Source: Candidatus Roizmanbacteria bacterium (lineage in GTDB: Bacteria; Patescibacteriota; Microgenomatia; UBA1406; GWC2-37-13). From it: DNA of 64,000 bases. The stretch spans positions 1 through 64,000 of the forward strand of contig JACRPE010000018.1 in NCBI GenBank assembly GCA_016214055.1. Reading direction: 5' to 3'. The notes under the pieces are model-generated. The model had not been told where the DNA came from, made no database searches, and saw nothing but the letters and a program-made list of their open reading frames with translations. The translations under genes and the position numbers were made by a program. Of the stretch, positions 52,062 through 59,842 are shown piece by piece (position 1 is the first letter of the stretch; each line of letters begins with the position of its first letter).

Positions 52062-52120
52062 GTCATCCTGAACTTGTTTCAGGATCTTTCAGAAAGATGC
52101 TGAAATATATTCAGCATGAC
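52062..52120. repeat. Palindromic repeat, family F, intergenic copy
   Basis: CATCCTGAACTTGTTTCAGG, then GATGCTGAAATATATTCAGC. It lies between frr and tsf. Confidence 0.85.
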
Positions 52121-52132
52121 AGAGCGTCAAAC

Positions 52133-52585
52133 TTATAGCGACCATCTCAAAATCCGTGTTACTTTCATATTTTCTCCAAACTTCAGTGCGGTTTCTTTGA
52201 ATAGATCACTCATTTTTTTTGACGGATCCCGGATATATTCTTGTTCTAACAGTTCCTCAACTGTTTCGGCTGGCAATGATGCAAGCTGCATCGCAAGGTC
52301 AGTTCCTAATTTTTGAAACTGTTCATTATTTGCCACAAAATCTGTTTCACATTGGATTTCGATGAGCGTAGCTATTTTTTTATTATGGTGAACGTAGGAA
52401 AATATGGCACCTTGAGAGGTTGATCTTCCTGATTTATCAGCCAGTTTATCAGCTCCCCATTTGGTGAGAAGTTTTTGGGAGGCGGCCATGTCATTACCCG
52501 TTTCTTCAAGCGCTTTTTTACAAAGGGAAAAAGAAACGCCGGATTTTTCACGAAGAAGTTTTAATTTGGCAAAGTCTACTGCCAT
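52133..52585 (-). CDS. tsf: Elongation factor Ts, minimal form
   Basis: A 150 aa guanine-exchange factor for EF-Tu. The N-terminal UBA-like part (KLLREKSGVSFSLCKKALEE, residues 5-35) and the core TLIEIQCETDFVANNEQFQK are clear. It lacks the second half of the core and the coiled coil found in E. coli (283 aa). The start at 52585 (MAVDFAKLKLLREKSGVS) is preferred; the longer frame lies in rpsB. The shortened form is probably common to this lineage. Confidence 0.92.
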   Translation of the reverse strand: MAVDFAKLKLLREKSGVSFSLCKKALEETGNDMAASQKLLTKWGADKLADKSGRSTSQGAIFSYVHHNKKIATLIEIQCETDFVANNEQFQKLGTDLAMQLASLPAETVEELLEQEYIRDPSKKMSDLFKETALKFGENMKVTRILRWSL

Positions 52586-52586
52586 A

Positions 52587-53318
52587 TTATTTTGATTTAG
52601 GTGTGACCGCGTCAGACGTGGGAACAGCCTTGGACGTGGCATACGCCGTAATAATATCCTTGATAACGATTTGAGCGGCGTTTGCAGAATCATCATTACC
52701 TACAACAGGATAGGTAACTGTGTCAGGATTAGCATTCGTATCAAGAAGAGCTACGACGGGAATGTTATTTTTTTGAGCTTCGTTTAAAGCGTTCTTTTCT
52801 TTTTTGACGTCCACAATGAACATGACTTCAGGACGTTTCTCCATCTTTGATAAGCCAGAGTAGAGTTTGTTTAACCGGTATAATTCCTTACTGAATTTTG
52901 TGCGCTCATGCTTTACAAACTTGTCCCACTCGCCTTTTGTCTTGGATTCCTCCAGTTCATTCATCTTTTTTACGTTCTTCATGAGTGTTTCGAAGTTGGT
53001 AAGAAGACCGGGCATCCATTTGACGGTGATTGAAGGAATACCGTGCTCCTTGCAAAGTTCATCCACAAATTGACTTACGGTCTTTTTGGTGGCAACTACG
53101 AGAAGATATTTACCCGCCTTTGCCTGCTCCTTCATGAATGCCTGAGCCGCCTCAATCTGCGCAAGCGTGATAGTAAGATCGATGATGGCGGTACCGTTGA
53201 CCATCTTATATATGTATTTTCGTGCCTTGGGGTGAAGTCTATTTTTCTTGTGACCTAAATGTACTCCTGCGTTAAAAAGCCTTTCAATGGCGGCTGTTGT
53301 GTCTTTTTTTTCTTTCAT
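52587..53318 (-). CDS. rpsB: Ribosomal protein uS2
   Basis: A 243 aa protein of the small subunit. Blocks: LFNAGVHLGHKKNRLHPKAR, YIYKMVNGTAIIDLTITL, VATKKTVSQFV, LPGLLTNFETLMKN, IPVVALLDTNANPDTVTYPV. It is the first gene of the rpsB-tsf-frr-rseP run. Its promoter (TATAAT at 53332-53327, eight bases before ATG) is of the leaderless type. The gap to the next gene is 1 base. Confidence 0.97.
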   Translation of the reverse strand: MKEKKDTTAAIERLFNAGVHLGHKKNRLHPKARKYIYKMVNGTAIIDLTITLAQIEAAQAFMKEQAKAGKYLLVVATKKTVSQFVDELCKEHGIPSITVKWMPGLLTNFETLMKNVKKMNELEESKTKGEWDKFVKHERTKFSKELYRLNKLYSGLSKMEKRPEVMFIVDVKKEKNALNEAQKNNIPVVALLDTNANPDTVTYPVVGNDDSANAAQIVIKDIITAYATSKAVPTSDAVTPKSK

Positions 53319-53326
53319 AAGTTAAC

Positions 53327-53354
53327 ATTATACTAAAAAAACCATCGTTTGCAA
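53327..53354 (-). promoter_or_regulatory. Promoter of rpsB
   Basis: On the minus strand TTGCAA (53354-53349), 16-base spacer, TATAAT (53332-53327), eight bases to ATG 53318. The adjoining TTTTTTTAG and CTGAAAAAACAAATT stretch recurs before the MgtE-like gene at 59655. Confidence 0.6.
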
Positions 53355-53369
53355 TTTGTTTTTTCAGTA

Positions 53370-53500
53370 CCACACTGTAAAATTATTTAGGGGTTTTACA
53401 GTGTAAACCCATTTTACACTGGAAATTTCTGTTTAGTTTCCAGTGCTAAGCTGCTTTAATCCCGCCAAGGTGTGATAAACCAGCGTAAGATGGGTATATA
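53370..53500. repeat. Composite palindromic repeat, family E/G
   Basis: Holds TTTTACAGTGTAAACCC, ACTGGAAATTTCTGTTTAGT then TTCCAGT, and AAGCTGCTTT...AAACCAGCGTAAGATG. The last unit repeats at 59708-59756. The region lies between rpsB and the HIT gene. Confidence 0.65.
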
Positions 53501-53531
53501 ACAACGAGCCCCTCAATGTTCAAGGGTAAAG

Positions 53532-54308
53532 TTAACGGGGAATGAATAAACCAGAGCCGTTACAATGCGACATGAGTTTAGCAAACCGCACATATGCTTC
53601 GTTAGCCATATTTGGATTGCTAGGTATTTGTTTCCAATTCACTGGTTCTCCATACATGGTTGAGAGATGTCGTTGGGTTGTCATAGATACCATACGATCA
53701 TCTTGATCTTCAACCCATAAGCCTCTATTACCAATATTAAAGAAAAGATATGGGTTACCGGTATATAACTCTCTGAGAGCTTCGATCGGATTTCCTTGAT
53801 GTGTCTCTACATCACGCGGACTCCATCCTTCCCTCGTCAATGCGTCTCGCATGTAATTAAGAGGATCTAGCGAATTTGATCCAAACACAACATGAGCATG
53901 TCTGTGATGAATACTCATATTTTTATCTGGGCGGTTAATATGATTTATATCAGGCATACCGCCCCCGTGTTCAGCGTATATAACTTCTCCAGAAGCCTCA
54001 GAACGCAATCTTTTCAAGAAATGCGCAACCTCGTCAACTAAAAGTTCAGGCTGGGCAAAAGCAGTTCTGTGTTTCTTTCCTACTATTAAAACATGTTGCC
54101 CATCAGGACGGACGGGAAAAGAATCAGGAATAACTCGCAAATTATCCGACTCATATAGGGTTATTTCCGCTAAATTTCTTGCCGAGTGCCCGCCTCCCCA
54201 CCCGTCCCACTTTTCCAGGTGTCTTGTAGGCTCTGACTTACTTGGCTCACAAAATAGACATCCAGGTTTAATAGGGGGAAATGGAGAAATGGTCAATTCA
54301 ATAGCCAT
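53532..54308 (-). CDS. HIT-family protein
   Basis: A 258 aa protein. CLFCEPSKSEPTRHLEKWDG begins a HIT-like fold (CxxC at the start), VRPDGQHVLIVGKKHRTAFA in the middle and IHHRHAHVVFGSNSLDP carrying HxHxH of the histidine-triad site. The C-terminal 90 residues are specific to this branch. HIT proteins hydrolyse nucleotide phosphates or adenylated compounds; the exact substrate is open. Confidence 0.8.
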   Translation of the reverse strand: MAIELTISPFPPIKPGCLFCEPSKSEPTRHLEKWDGWGGGHSARNLAEITLYESDNLRVIPDSFPVRPDGQHVLIVGKKHRTAFAQPELLVDEVAHFLKRLRSEASGEVIYAEHGGGMPDINHINRPDKNMSIHHRHAHVVFGSNSLDPLNYMRDALTREGWSPRDVETHQGNPIEALRELYTGNPYLFFNIGNRGLWVEDQDDRMVSMTTQRHLSTMYGEPVNWKQIPSNPNMANEAYVRFAKLMSHCNGSGLFIPR

Positions 54309-54446
54309 GATTTTGATATACGAAAATTGATAATGAAGCTGGAGGGAGCACCGTTGTGGCGGCGGTAAGGTAGTGCGGCCATCGGTTGCTGGATAGGTCT
54401 AAAACGGTCCAGTACTCTTCCTATCTCTCTTAATTAAGGAATATGA
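54309..54446. other. GC-rich intergenic region with possible structure
   Basis: 54330-54420 is richer in G and C than the surroundings and can pair at several places (CTGGA...TCCAG, ACCG...CGGT, TGGC...GCCA). No known RNA family was recognised; SRP RNA was tested and rejected. It lies upstream of the HIT gene and could be its leader. Confidence 0.35.
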
Positions 54447-54605
54447 TTATACACGAACATTTTGTTCTTCAATAGCTTTTTCAGTTTTTTTTGCGGAATG
54501 AGTGGAGTTGGATAGAAGTGAAAGAAATGATTTATCAGGAGGGAGGCCTAATCTTTGGAGAGTTTTGAGCTGGTTCCTCAATTTATTTTGTAGTTTGTCT
54601 GTCAT
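54447..54605 (-). CDS. Possible small helical protein, 52 aa
   Basis: A short frame starting MTDKLQNKLRNQLKTLQRLG, charged and helical, ending EEQNVRV. The longer frame (to 54731) begins in a GTTATAAC array and is unlikely. Nothing similar is known to me. It may be a real small protein, as it lies in an otherwise gene-free 450-base stretch, but the evidence is weak. Confidence 0.3.
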   Translation of the reverse strand: MTDKLQNKLRNQLKTLQRLGLPPDKSFLSLLSNSTHSAKKTEKAIEEQNVRV

Positions 54606-54705
54606 ATTCTGACGAGCCAAATGTAAATCTATACATATTATATACATATCATATTTTTTGTCAAGGGCAAAATAGAAAGTGGAAGGTAGAAGATAGAAAA
54701 AAATA

Positions 54706-54732
54706 ATGGTTATAACGGTTATAATAGTCATA
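54706..54732. repeat. GTTATAAC nonamer array upstream of nadD
   Basis: ATGGTTATAACGGTTATAAT then AGTCATAA. Three nine-base units. Same family as in proC. Confidence 0.7.
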
Positions 54733-54757
54733 AATATTATAAAATAGTGAAAACATT

Positions 54758-55369
54758 ATGAAAATAGCAATTTTAGGAGGAGCATTCGACCCGCCGCATA
54801 TAGGACACTATCTCGTGGCATCGCAGGTTAAAGAAAATCTGAAAATGGATGAGGTGTGGTTGATGACCTGCTATTCTTATTTTCCCGAATTCCCGATAAA
54901 ATTTGCAAAAATTACCCCCTATGAGGAGCGACATAAAATGGCCTCATATTTTAAGAAGATCGGAATTCAAGTATCTGATTTCGAGGGGCAATATAATAAG
55001 AGAAGCCGGACAATAGATACCCTTCGTTTACTTTATAAAAAATATCCCCAACATTCTTTCTCCTGGATCATCGGCTCCGACTGTCTCCCCTCTTTTCACC
55101 TCTGGAATGAGTGGAGGGAATTGGTCCAAAAACATAATCTTATTATATTTCCCCGCGATACCGACTTTAAGACGTTGGAAAATCGAGTACGGGAAGCTTT
55201 TAAACTTAGGAGAATTCCGCCAAATATCACCATCGTCGAGGGAGATCTTATGGTGAGTAATATCGCATCGACTCATATACGGAATAGAGTGAGAAGGAAC
55301 TTACCCATTACGTCGTTTGTATTGCCTGAGGTGGAAAGTTATATAAAAAAAAATAGATTATATATATGA
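54758..55369 (+). CDS. nadD: Nicotinate-nucleotide adenylyltransferase
   Basis: A 203 aa enzyme that joins nicotinate mononucleotide with ATP to give deamido-NAD. Signatures: LGGAFDPPHIGHYLVASQV (HIGH site), VWLMTCYSYFPEF, SWIIGSDCLPSFHLWNEWRE, and IASTHIRNRVRRN (family ISSTxIR). nadE follows 95 bases downstream with a family D palindrome between; together they complete NAD from nicotinate mononucleotide. Confidence 0.93.
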   Translation: MKIAILGGAFDPPHIGHYLVASQVKENLKMDEVWLMTCYSYFPEFPIKFAKITPYEERHKMASYFKKIGIQVSDFEGQYNKRSRTIDTLRLLYKKYPQHSFSWIIGSDCLPSFHLWNEWRELVQKHNLIIFPRDTDFKTLENRVREAFKLRRIPPNITIVEGDLMVSNIASTHIRNRVRRNLPITSFVLPEVESYIKKNRLYI

Positions 55370-55380
55370 ATTATCAAACA

Positions 55381-55436
55381 TTTTTTTATGCGGCTTCACC
55401 CCCGGAGGGGGTACCCCCAAGCCATTGCATAAAAAA
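55381..55436. repeat. Palindromic repeat, family D (copy 2)
   Basis: TTTTTTTATGCGGCTT ... AAGCCATTGCATAAAAAA with a centre CCCCCGGAGGGGGTACCCCC. It lies between nadD and nadE. Confidence 0.75.
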
Positions 55437-55463
55437 TTATTTGATAATTCAAGACGAAGATTT

Positions 55464-56204
55464 ATGAATTCAAAAATTGAAACGGAGAAAATAATTTCAT
55501 TTCTTCAGAACATTTTGAAAAGGACGGGGTTAAAAGATATTGTCCTTGGCTGGTCGGGAGGTATTGATTCGACGTTGTGCCTCTTTTTGTTAGTAAGGGC
55601 AATGCCGAATGAAAACATTCACGTCTTGCACCTGCCATATATATATTCCTCAATTAACGAATTAACGAATTCAGACATTAACGGATTAAAAGTTCATGAG
55701 ATAAATATTAAGAAGTCTGTTGATACCTTATGGAAAACAGTGAACCCCTCCGATTCGGTGGGTGAGAATGGCAAGGTGAGACTTGGAAATATCATGGCGC
55801 GGGTGAGGATGATTACGCTCTTTGATTTTGCCAAAAAAGTGAATGGTCTGGTATGTGGTACGGAAAATAAATCGGAACATCTTCTTGGGTACTTTACCCG
55901 GTATGGCGATGGAGCCTCCGATATTGAGCCGATACAACATTTGTTTAAAACTCAAGTATTTGAATTGGCAAAATATCTAGGCGTTCCCGATACTATCATA
56001 AAAAAATCTCCCAGCGCAAATCTTTGGGATGGACAGACGGATGAGGGCGAGTTTGGTTTTACCTATGAAGAGGCAGACGAAGTGTTAAGTGAGTTAAGGG
56101 AATATAAAGGAATAGTAAAGGAGTATAAGGGGAAAGTAAGGGAAAAAATTATGGAGCGGGTGAAGAAAAATAAATTCAAACGAGAAGTACCCTACACATT
56201 ATAA
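55464..56204 (+). CDS. nadE: NAD synthetase, ammonia type, with TTAAC insertion
   Basis: About 246 aa; amidates deamido-NAD with ammonia and ATP. P-loop LGWSGGIDSTLCLFLLVRA, ATP/NAD blocks RVRMITLFDFAKKVNGLVCG, TENKSEHLLGYFTRYGDGAS, SPSANLWDGQTDEGEFGF. Residues about 62-76 (SINELTNSDINGLK) are coded by a TTAAC array in the loop after LHLPYIYS. The start at 55464 (MNSKIETEKI) is preferred; the upstream codons lie in the family D repeat tail. Confidence 0.94.
   Translation: MNSKIETEKIISFLQNILKRTGLKDIVLGWSGGIDSTLCLFLLVRAMPNENIHVLHLPYIYSSINELTNSDINGLKVHEINIKKSVDTLWKTVNPSDSVGENGKVRLGNIMARVRMITLFDFAKKVNGLVCGTENKSEHLLGYFTRYGDGASDIEPIQHLFKTQVFELAKYLGVPDTIIKKSPSANLWDGQTDEGEFGFTYEEADEVLSELREYKGIVKEYKGKVREKIMERVKKNKFKREVPYTL
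55649..55692. repeat. TTAAC array inside nadE
   Basis: CTCAATTAACGAATTAACGA, ATTCAGACATTAACGGATTA. Read in frame as SINELTNSDINGLK. The second clear array inside a conserved gene. Confidence 0.85.
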
Positions 56205-56308
56205 TTTGAAATTTGAGGTTCGAAATTTGAAATCAATTTTCAATTGATAAATGTTTAAAATAATTTAAATTGAGATTTGATTATAAATTTTAAATTTCAA
56301 ATTAAAAA
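56205..56308. repeat. AT-rich inverted repeat between convergent nadE and the SAM hydrolase-like gene
   Basis: GAAATTTGAGGTTCGAAATT, TTTTCAATTGATAAA and TTTAAATTTCAAATTAAAAA. Its self-complementary form between two convergent genes suggests a two-way terminator. No gene is seen. Confidence 0.55.
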
Positions 56309-57130
56309 TTACTTTATCTCTATCTTCTGTCCGGGACGGGGATGATTGAATTCTGCAAGGCCGGTGGTGGGATTTTTTTCAGTAAAATGTCTCCATACGG
56401 ATATTTCTAAGTTGGGATTATCCTTCGTTCCCGATGAGCCGGGATAGATGACGAGCTGCCCGGGAGTTGCTCCAAAAAGATTATCTACATAGAGTGCTTT
56501 CTTCTTCACATCATTGAGTGTAATTTCTACCGTATTTCCATATTCAAATATTCCCTTCAGTTCTTCGTGTGTCATAGTGGTCTTAATGTTTCCATGATTA
56601 TCAATGTGTCCAACATAGTGATCGTCAAGTCCCGGAATATTGTTTGCGGGTACTTCTTCAAGCTCCATCTCATCTTCCATCTCATCCATGAGGTGAGCGC
56701 TCACTCGCGCGTATAAATCTCGTGACCGAAACTGACTCCCCTGGTCAAGTCCCTGGTAATGAAATATGAGATCGATTTTATTTTTAACAAGCGAAAAATC
56801 ATATCCGGCATTGGGTCCGCAGAGGAACATGCCTGATTTTAATTTCACAATAATAAACTCTGCGCCTTTTGCCTTTTTGACTCCCTCCATGGTTTGAATA
56901 CGGGGGTCAGTGTTTTGGAAAATCACGGTATTTAATGGATCGCCATATTGCTCCTCAGTATTAATTATTTGATTCATGAGGAAGCCCGTGTGGATAGTTG
57001 AAGGGGTTGAGGCAACGAAAGTAATGTTTGCTCCGCGATTGTCTTTTAAGAAACCTTCAACTGCCGTTTTCACTTCCTGACAATTCAATGAATCGTGTGC
57101 CCAATCCGCGATGATGATGAGTTTTTTCAT
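56309..57130 (-). CDS. SAM hydroxide adenosyltransferase family protein (DUF62)
   Basis: A 273 aa protein. Family signs: IIADWAHDSLNCQEVKTA start, FLCGPNAGYDFSLV (family GPNNG region), FRSRDLYARVSAHL (FHGRDxFAP in most), VGHIDNHGNIKTTM (family VDxFGN). Known members split SAM into adenosine and methionine with hydroxide, or halogenate it. The residues differ from the usual ones, so activity is a guess. A SAM-recycling module and riboswitch lie elsewhere in the window, which would fit SAM control. Confidence 0.75.
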   Translation of the reverse strand: MKKLIIIADWAHDSLNCQEVKTAVEGFLKDNRGANITFVASTPSTIHTGFLMNQIINTEEQYGDPLNTVIFQNTDPRIQTMEGVKKAKGAEFIIVKLKSGMFLCGPNAGYDFSLVKNKIDLIFHYQGLDQGSQFRSRDLYARVSAHLMDEMEDEMELEEVPANNIPGLDDHYVGHIDNHGNIKTTMTHEELKGIFEYGNTVEITLNDVKKKALYVDNLFGATPGQLVIYPGSSGTKDNPNLEISVWRHFTEKNPTTGLAEFNHPRPGQKIEIK

Positions 57131-57145
57131 AGAACAAACAGCATA

Positions 57146-58420
57146 CTAAAATTTTATAAACTGTGCAACCACTGTGAATAGCGAGGCTATGGCAATGACA
57201 ACGGTGCCGCCGATTGCAAACCATTTTTGAAAAGGATTGTTTATGTATTTTCCCATGAGTTTTTTATCGTTGGTAAACTTGATAAGGTAAAAAAATATGG
57301 GGGGTAATGCCATCGCATTCAGGATTTGCGTCGCGATTACTATTTGAAATAAGTTTACAAAGGGAAGAAGGATAATAAAAAACGCGGCAAGGAGTTGTAC
57401 TAAAAAGAGAATATAAAAAGTTTTACTTTTGGTAAAACTGTTATCGAGACTGCCCGAATAACCGAAAAACTCAGAAAATGCATATGTGGTTGAAAGACCG
57501 ACGATGACAATACCCATAAACCCTGCATTCATGATCCCAAAGGCAAAAAGCGTTGCAGCAAGTTTCCCCGCAAACGGCTCAATGGCAAGTGATGCCTGTT
57601 CTCCGGAAAGAAGGGGCACTTGATGGACGAAGAGGGTTGCGGCGGTTGCAACAATCATAAAGAAGGAAAAAAAGTCGGTGAGAAACGCTCCCCAATATGT
57701 TTCTATCTGTGAAAATAAGAGCTTGCCTTTTTCAATCTGCTTATCCAGACCAAAACTGCTGATAAAAAATTGTCCCCAGGGAGTGATGGTGGTGCCGAGC
57801 ACGCCGAGGCCGGTTATGATATACAGCTTCCAGTAGCCATCCGTAAACTTTATCCCTTGAGGCCACGCAAGATTGGCAAGGGCCAAGTGCCAGTTTGGAT
57901 TGGATTTAAAAGCCGAAAAAATATACGCTAGATAAAAAAAACAGGAAACAAGCATGATATTTTGGGTTGCTTTATAGTTACCTTTCGTAACAAAGAAAAA
58001 GGTAACCGCAATCAGTATTGCGGCAAGGGGTATTGCAGGTAAATGAAGAATGTGCGCCGTGGTTTTGAACGCGGCAACGTCAACGATTATCGTTCCCATA
58101 TTTGCAACAAACAAGCATGCAAAAATGAAAATGGCCGCCTTAATTCCAAACTTTTCTCTGATTAAGTCGCCAAGGCCTTTCCTCGTGACCAAACTCAGCC
58201 TCATTCCCATTTCCTGAGTAATGGCAAGAAGTATAGTGACCCACACCAACAAAAACAAAATGGGATACCCTAATTGAGCTCCTGCAATGGCGTATGTTGC
58301 AACTCCTGAGGCGTCATTATCAGCCATAGCCGTGATAGTCGCCGGTCCAAAAATGCTCAAATATAAAAGGAGGCTCATTTTTATCCGTTGAAAATAGAGC
58401 GCAAATTTATTGTTATTCAT
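57146..58420 (-). CDS. Nramp-related divalent metal transporter
   Basis: A 424 aa membrane protein with about eleven segments. GPATITAMADNDASGVATYA lies where Nramp proteins have DPGN in segment 1, and FGIMNAGFMGIVIVGL where MPH is expected in segment 6; both metal-binding motifs are changed. Such divergent members (including Mg2+-carrying ones) exist, so Mg2+ or Mn2+ are guesses. An 11-base gap separates it from a soluble MgtE-like protein, suggesting a joint system. Confidence 0.85.
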   Translation of the reverse strand: MNNNKFALYFQRIKMSLLLYLSIFGPATITAMADNDASGVATYAIAGAQLGYPILFLLVWVTILLAITQEMGMRLSLVTRKGLGDLIREKFGIKAAIFIFACLFVANMGTIIVDVAAFKTTAHILHLPAIPLAAILIAVTFFFVTKGNYKATQNIMLVSCFFYLAYIFSAFKSNPNWHLALANLAWPQGIKFTDGYWKLYIITGLGVLGTTITPWGQFFISSFGLDKQIEKGKLLFSQIETYWGAFLTDFFSFFMIVATAATLFVHQVPLLSGEQASLAIEPFAGKLAATLFAFGIMNAGFMGIVIVGLSTTYAFSEFFGYSGSLDNSFTKSKTFYILFLVQLLAAFFIILLPFVNLFQIVIATQILNAMALPPIFFYLIKFTNDKKLMGKYINNPFQKWFAIGGTVVIAIASLFTVVAQFIKF

Positions 58421-58431
58421 GGGAAGTTATG

Positions 58432-59655
58432 TTATAACCTTTTTTGTATAAATCCTGCAACCTGATCAAATGTCAGTATGCCCAGCATATTCTTATTATT
58501 ATTGACGACGGGTAGCGCGGGTAGATGATACCTCAGCATCTTGCGGATGGCAATCTCAATCGGAGTGGTAAGCCTGATTTCGATAAGGTTTTGAGTCATA
58601 AATTTATATACAGGCGTCTCCCGGTCCTGCATGAGAAGGTCGTGGGGATTAAAGACACCTACTAATTGCTTCTCAGAATTAAGCACATAAATGGCGGCAA
58701 AAAAAGAATACTCTGCCGTGTCGCCTTTTATCTTACCCATAACTTCGTGTACCGTTGCCGTGGGCGTTGTGGTCATATACTCTGAGGTGATAATTTTTCC
58801 AATCGGAGTGCGGGAAAGATTCATAAGGTGCTGAAGTTCCTTTCGTTTATGCTCAGGAATGAGAATGAGAATTTCTTCCCGCTTCTTCCGGGGAATCGCC
58901 AGAAGTATATCAACCGCCTCATCAATATGGATAAGTTGGAGTATGCTAGCCGATTTATCCGCCTCCCAATGGAGAAAAAGATCCCGTTGATAATTGATAT
59001 TCAAATTACTTATGACTTCGGCGGCAAACTTTTTGTCCAAAATCCGCAAAAACTTATGCACATTTTTTTCATTTGTCTTTTCCAGATAATCGGCCAAGTC
59101 TTCCGGGCGCATATCCTGTAATTTTTCTTCGCGTTTTTTTAATCTCACTTTTCCCTGAGTGAGCTCAAGAGGCTGGATATCACCCCATGAGAGAAATTGA
59201 GATGCGAGATTGTATCCGAACAAATGAAGAAAGTTATAAGCCAACGATTCTACACCCACTCTGCGCAGGATCCCCAACAAACCAATATCCACGCCGGTTA
59301 TGGCCATCTCATACTTTTCCGGAGTATTGAGCTCTTGAAGAGATACATCATTAACCCGCACGATCTTGTTGCCTCCTATATCGATAATTTGCTTATCCAA
59401 CAGATTCTTTTTAATATAAAGTTCATTTTCTTCAAGCCCTCCTGTCATGTATGCTTTTTTTATCACTACGCTGTGGTTCATCTTCAGCACATATTCAAAC
59501 GGAAGAATGAGCTGGTCGTGGCGGTAAGTGTTAATGACGAGTTTCGACACCTTAGGGTTTGATGAGACCATGAAGATGATGTCATCAAGCTTCCCTATTT
59601 CTATCCGGTCTTCTGTAAATACTTTTTTTCCCTCAAGTTCTGAGAAGTAGAGCAT
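58432..59655 (-). CDS. PRC-barrel, MgtE-N and CBS domain protein (soluble Mg sensor-like)
   Basis: About 407 aa with no membrane segments. Order: PRC-barrel-like LYFSELEGKKVFTEDRIEIG (about 1-80), a linker, MgtE N-terminal helical domain (RPEDLADYLEKTNEKNVHKF then KRKELQHLMNLSRTPIGKII, about 180-290), and two CBS domains (290-407; TTPTATVHEVMGKI, LTTPIEIAIRKML). MgtE channels carry N-domain and CBS as a Mg2+-sensing gate; here the channel part is absent and an Nramp-like transporter follows. It may sense metal and control that transporter. Leaderless-type promoter at 59667-59662. Confidence 0.8.
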   Translation of the reverse strand: MLYFSELEGKKVFTEDRIEIGKLDDIIFMVSSNPKVSKLVINTYRHDQLILPFEYVLKMNHSVVIKKAYMTGGLEENELYIKKNLLDKQIIDIGGNKIVRVNDVSLQELNTPEKYEMAITGVDIGLLGILRRVGVESLAYNFLHLFGYNLASQFLSWGDIQPLELTQGKVRLKKREEKLQDMRPEDLADYLEKTNEKNVHKFLRILDKKFAAEVISNLNINYQRDLFLHWEADKSASILQLIHIDEAVDILLAIPRKKREEILILIPEHKRKELQHLMNLSRTPIGKIITSEYMTTTPTATVHEVMGKIKGDTAEYSFFAAIYVLNSEKQLVGVFNPHDLLMQDRETPVYKFMTQNLIEIRLTTPIEIAIRKMLRYHLPALPVVNNNKNMLGILTFDQVAGFIQKRL

Positions 59656-59661
59656 AGTAGT

Positions 59662-59667
59662 ATTATA
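59662..59667 (-). promoter_or_regulatory. -10 box of the PRC/MgtE-like gene
   Basis: TATAAT on the minus strand, six bases from the ATG at 59655. The sequence upstream (TTTTTTAG, CTGAAAAACAAATT) matches that before rpsB. Confidence 0.55.
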
Positions 59668-59707
59668 GTACACTAAAAAACCCTTGATTAAAATTTGTTT
59701 TTCAGTA

Positions 59708-59756
59708 TCTACTCATCTAAGCTGCTTTGCTATGCAAACCAGCGTAAGATGAGTAT
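59708..59756. repeat. Palindromic repeat, family E (copy 2)
   Basis: TACTCATCTAAGCTGCTTTG, then GCAAACCAGCGTAAGATGAG: an imperfect hairpin of about 20 pairs. Core shared with 53446-53500. Confidence 0.75.
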
Positions 59757-59803
59757 ACACAAACAGTGCGTATTTGCAAGGGATGGGAATGAGCAATCGA
59801 ATT

Positions 59804-59833
59804 TTGACTTGAAACGTATAAAAGTGATATAAT
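59804..59833 (+). promoter_or_regulatory. Promoter of the Ig-like protein and galU
   Basis: TTGACT (59804-59809), 18-base spacer, TATAAT (59828-59833). The ATG lies nine bases after, again almost leaderless. Confidence 0.7.
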
Positions 59834-59842
59834 ATGTGACAT

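Noticed and set aside
54309-54446. SRP RNA (ffs)
   Set aside because: The conserved helix 8 segments with GGAA-type loop and CAGG/AGCA bulges could not be aligned on either strand.
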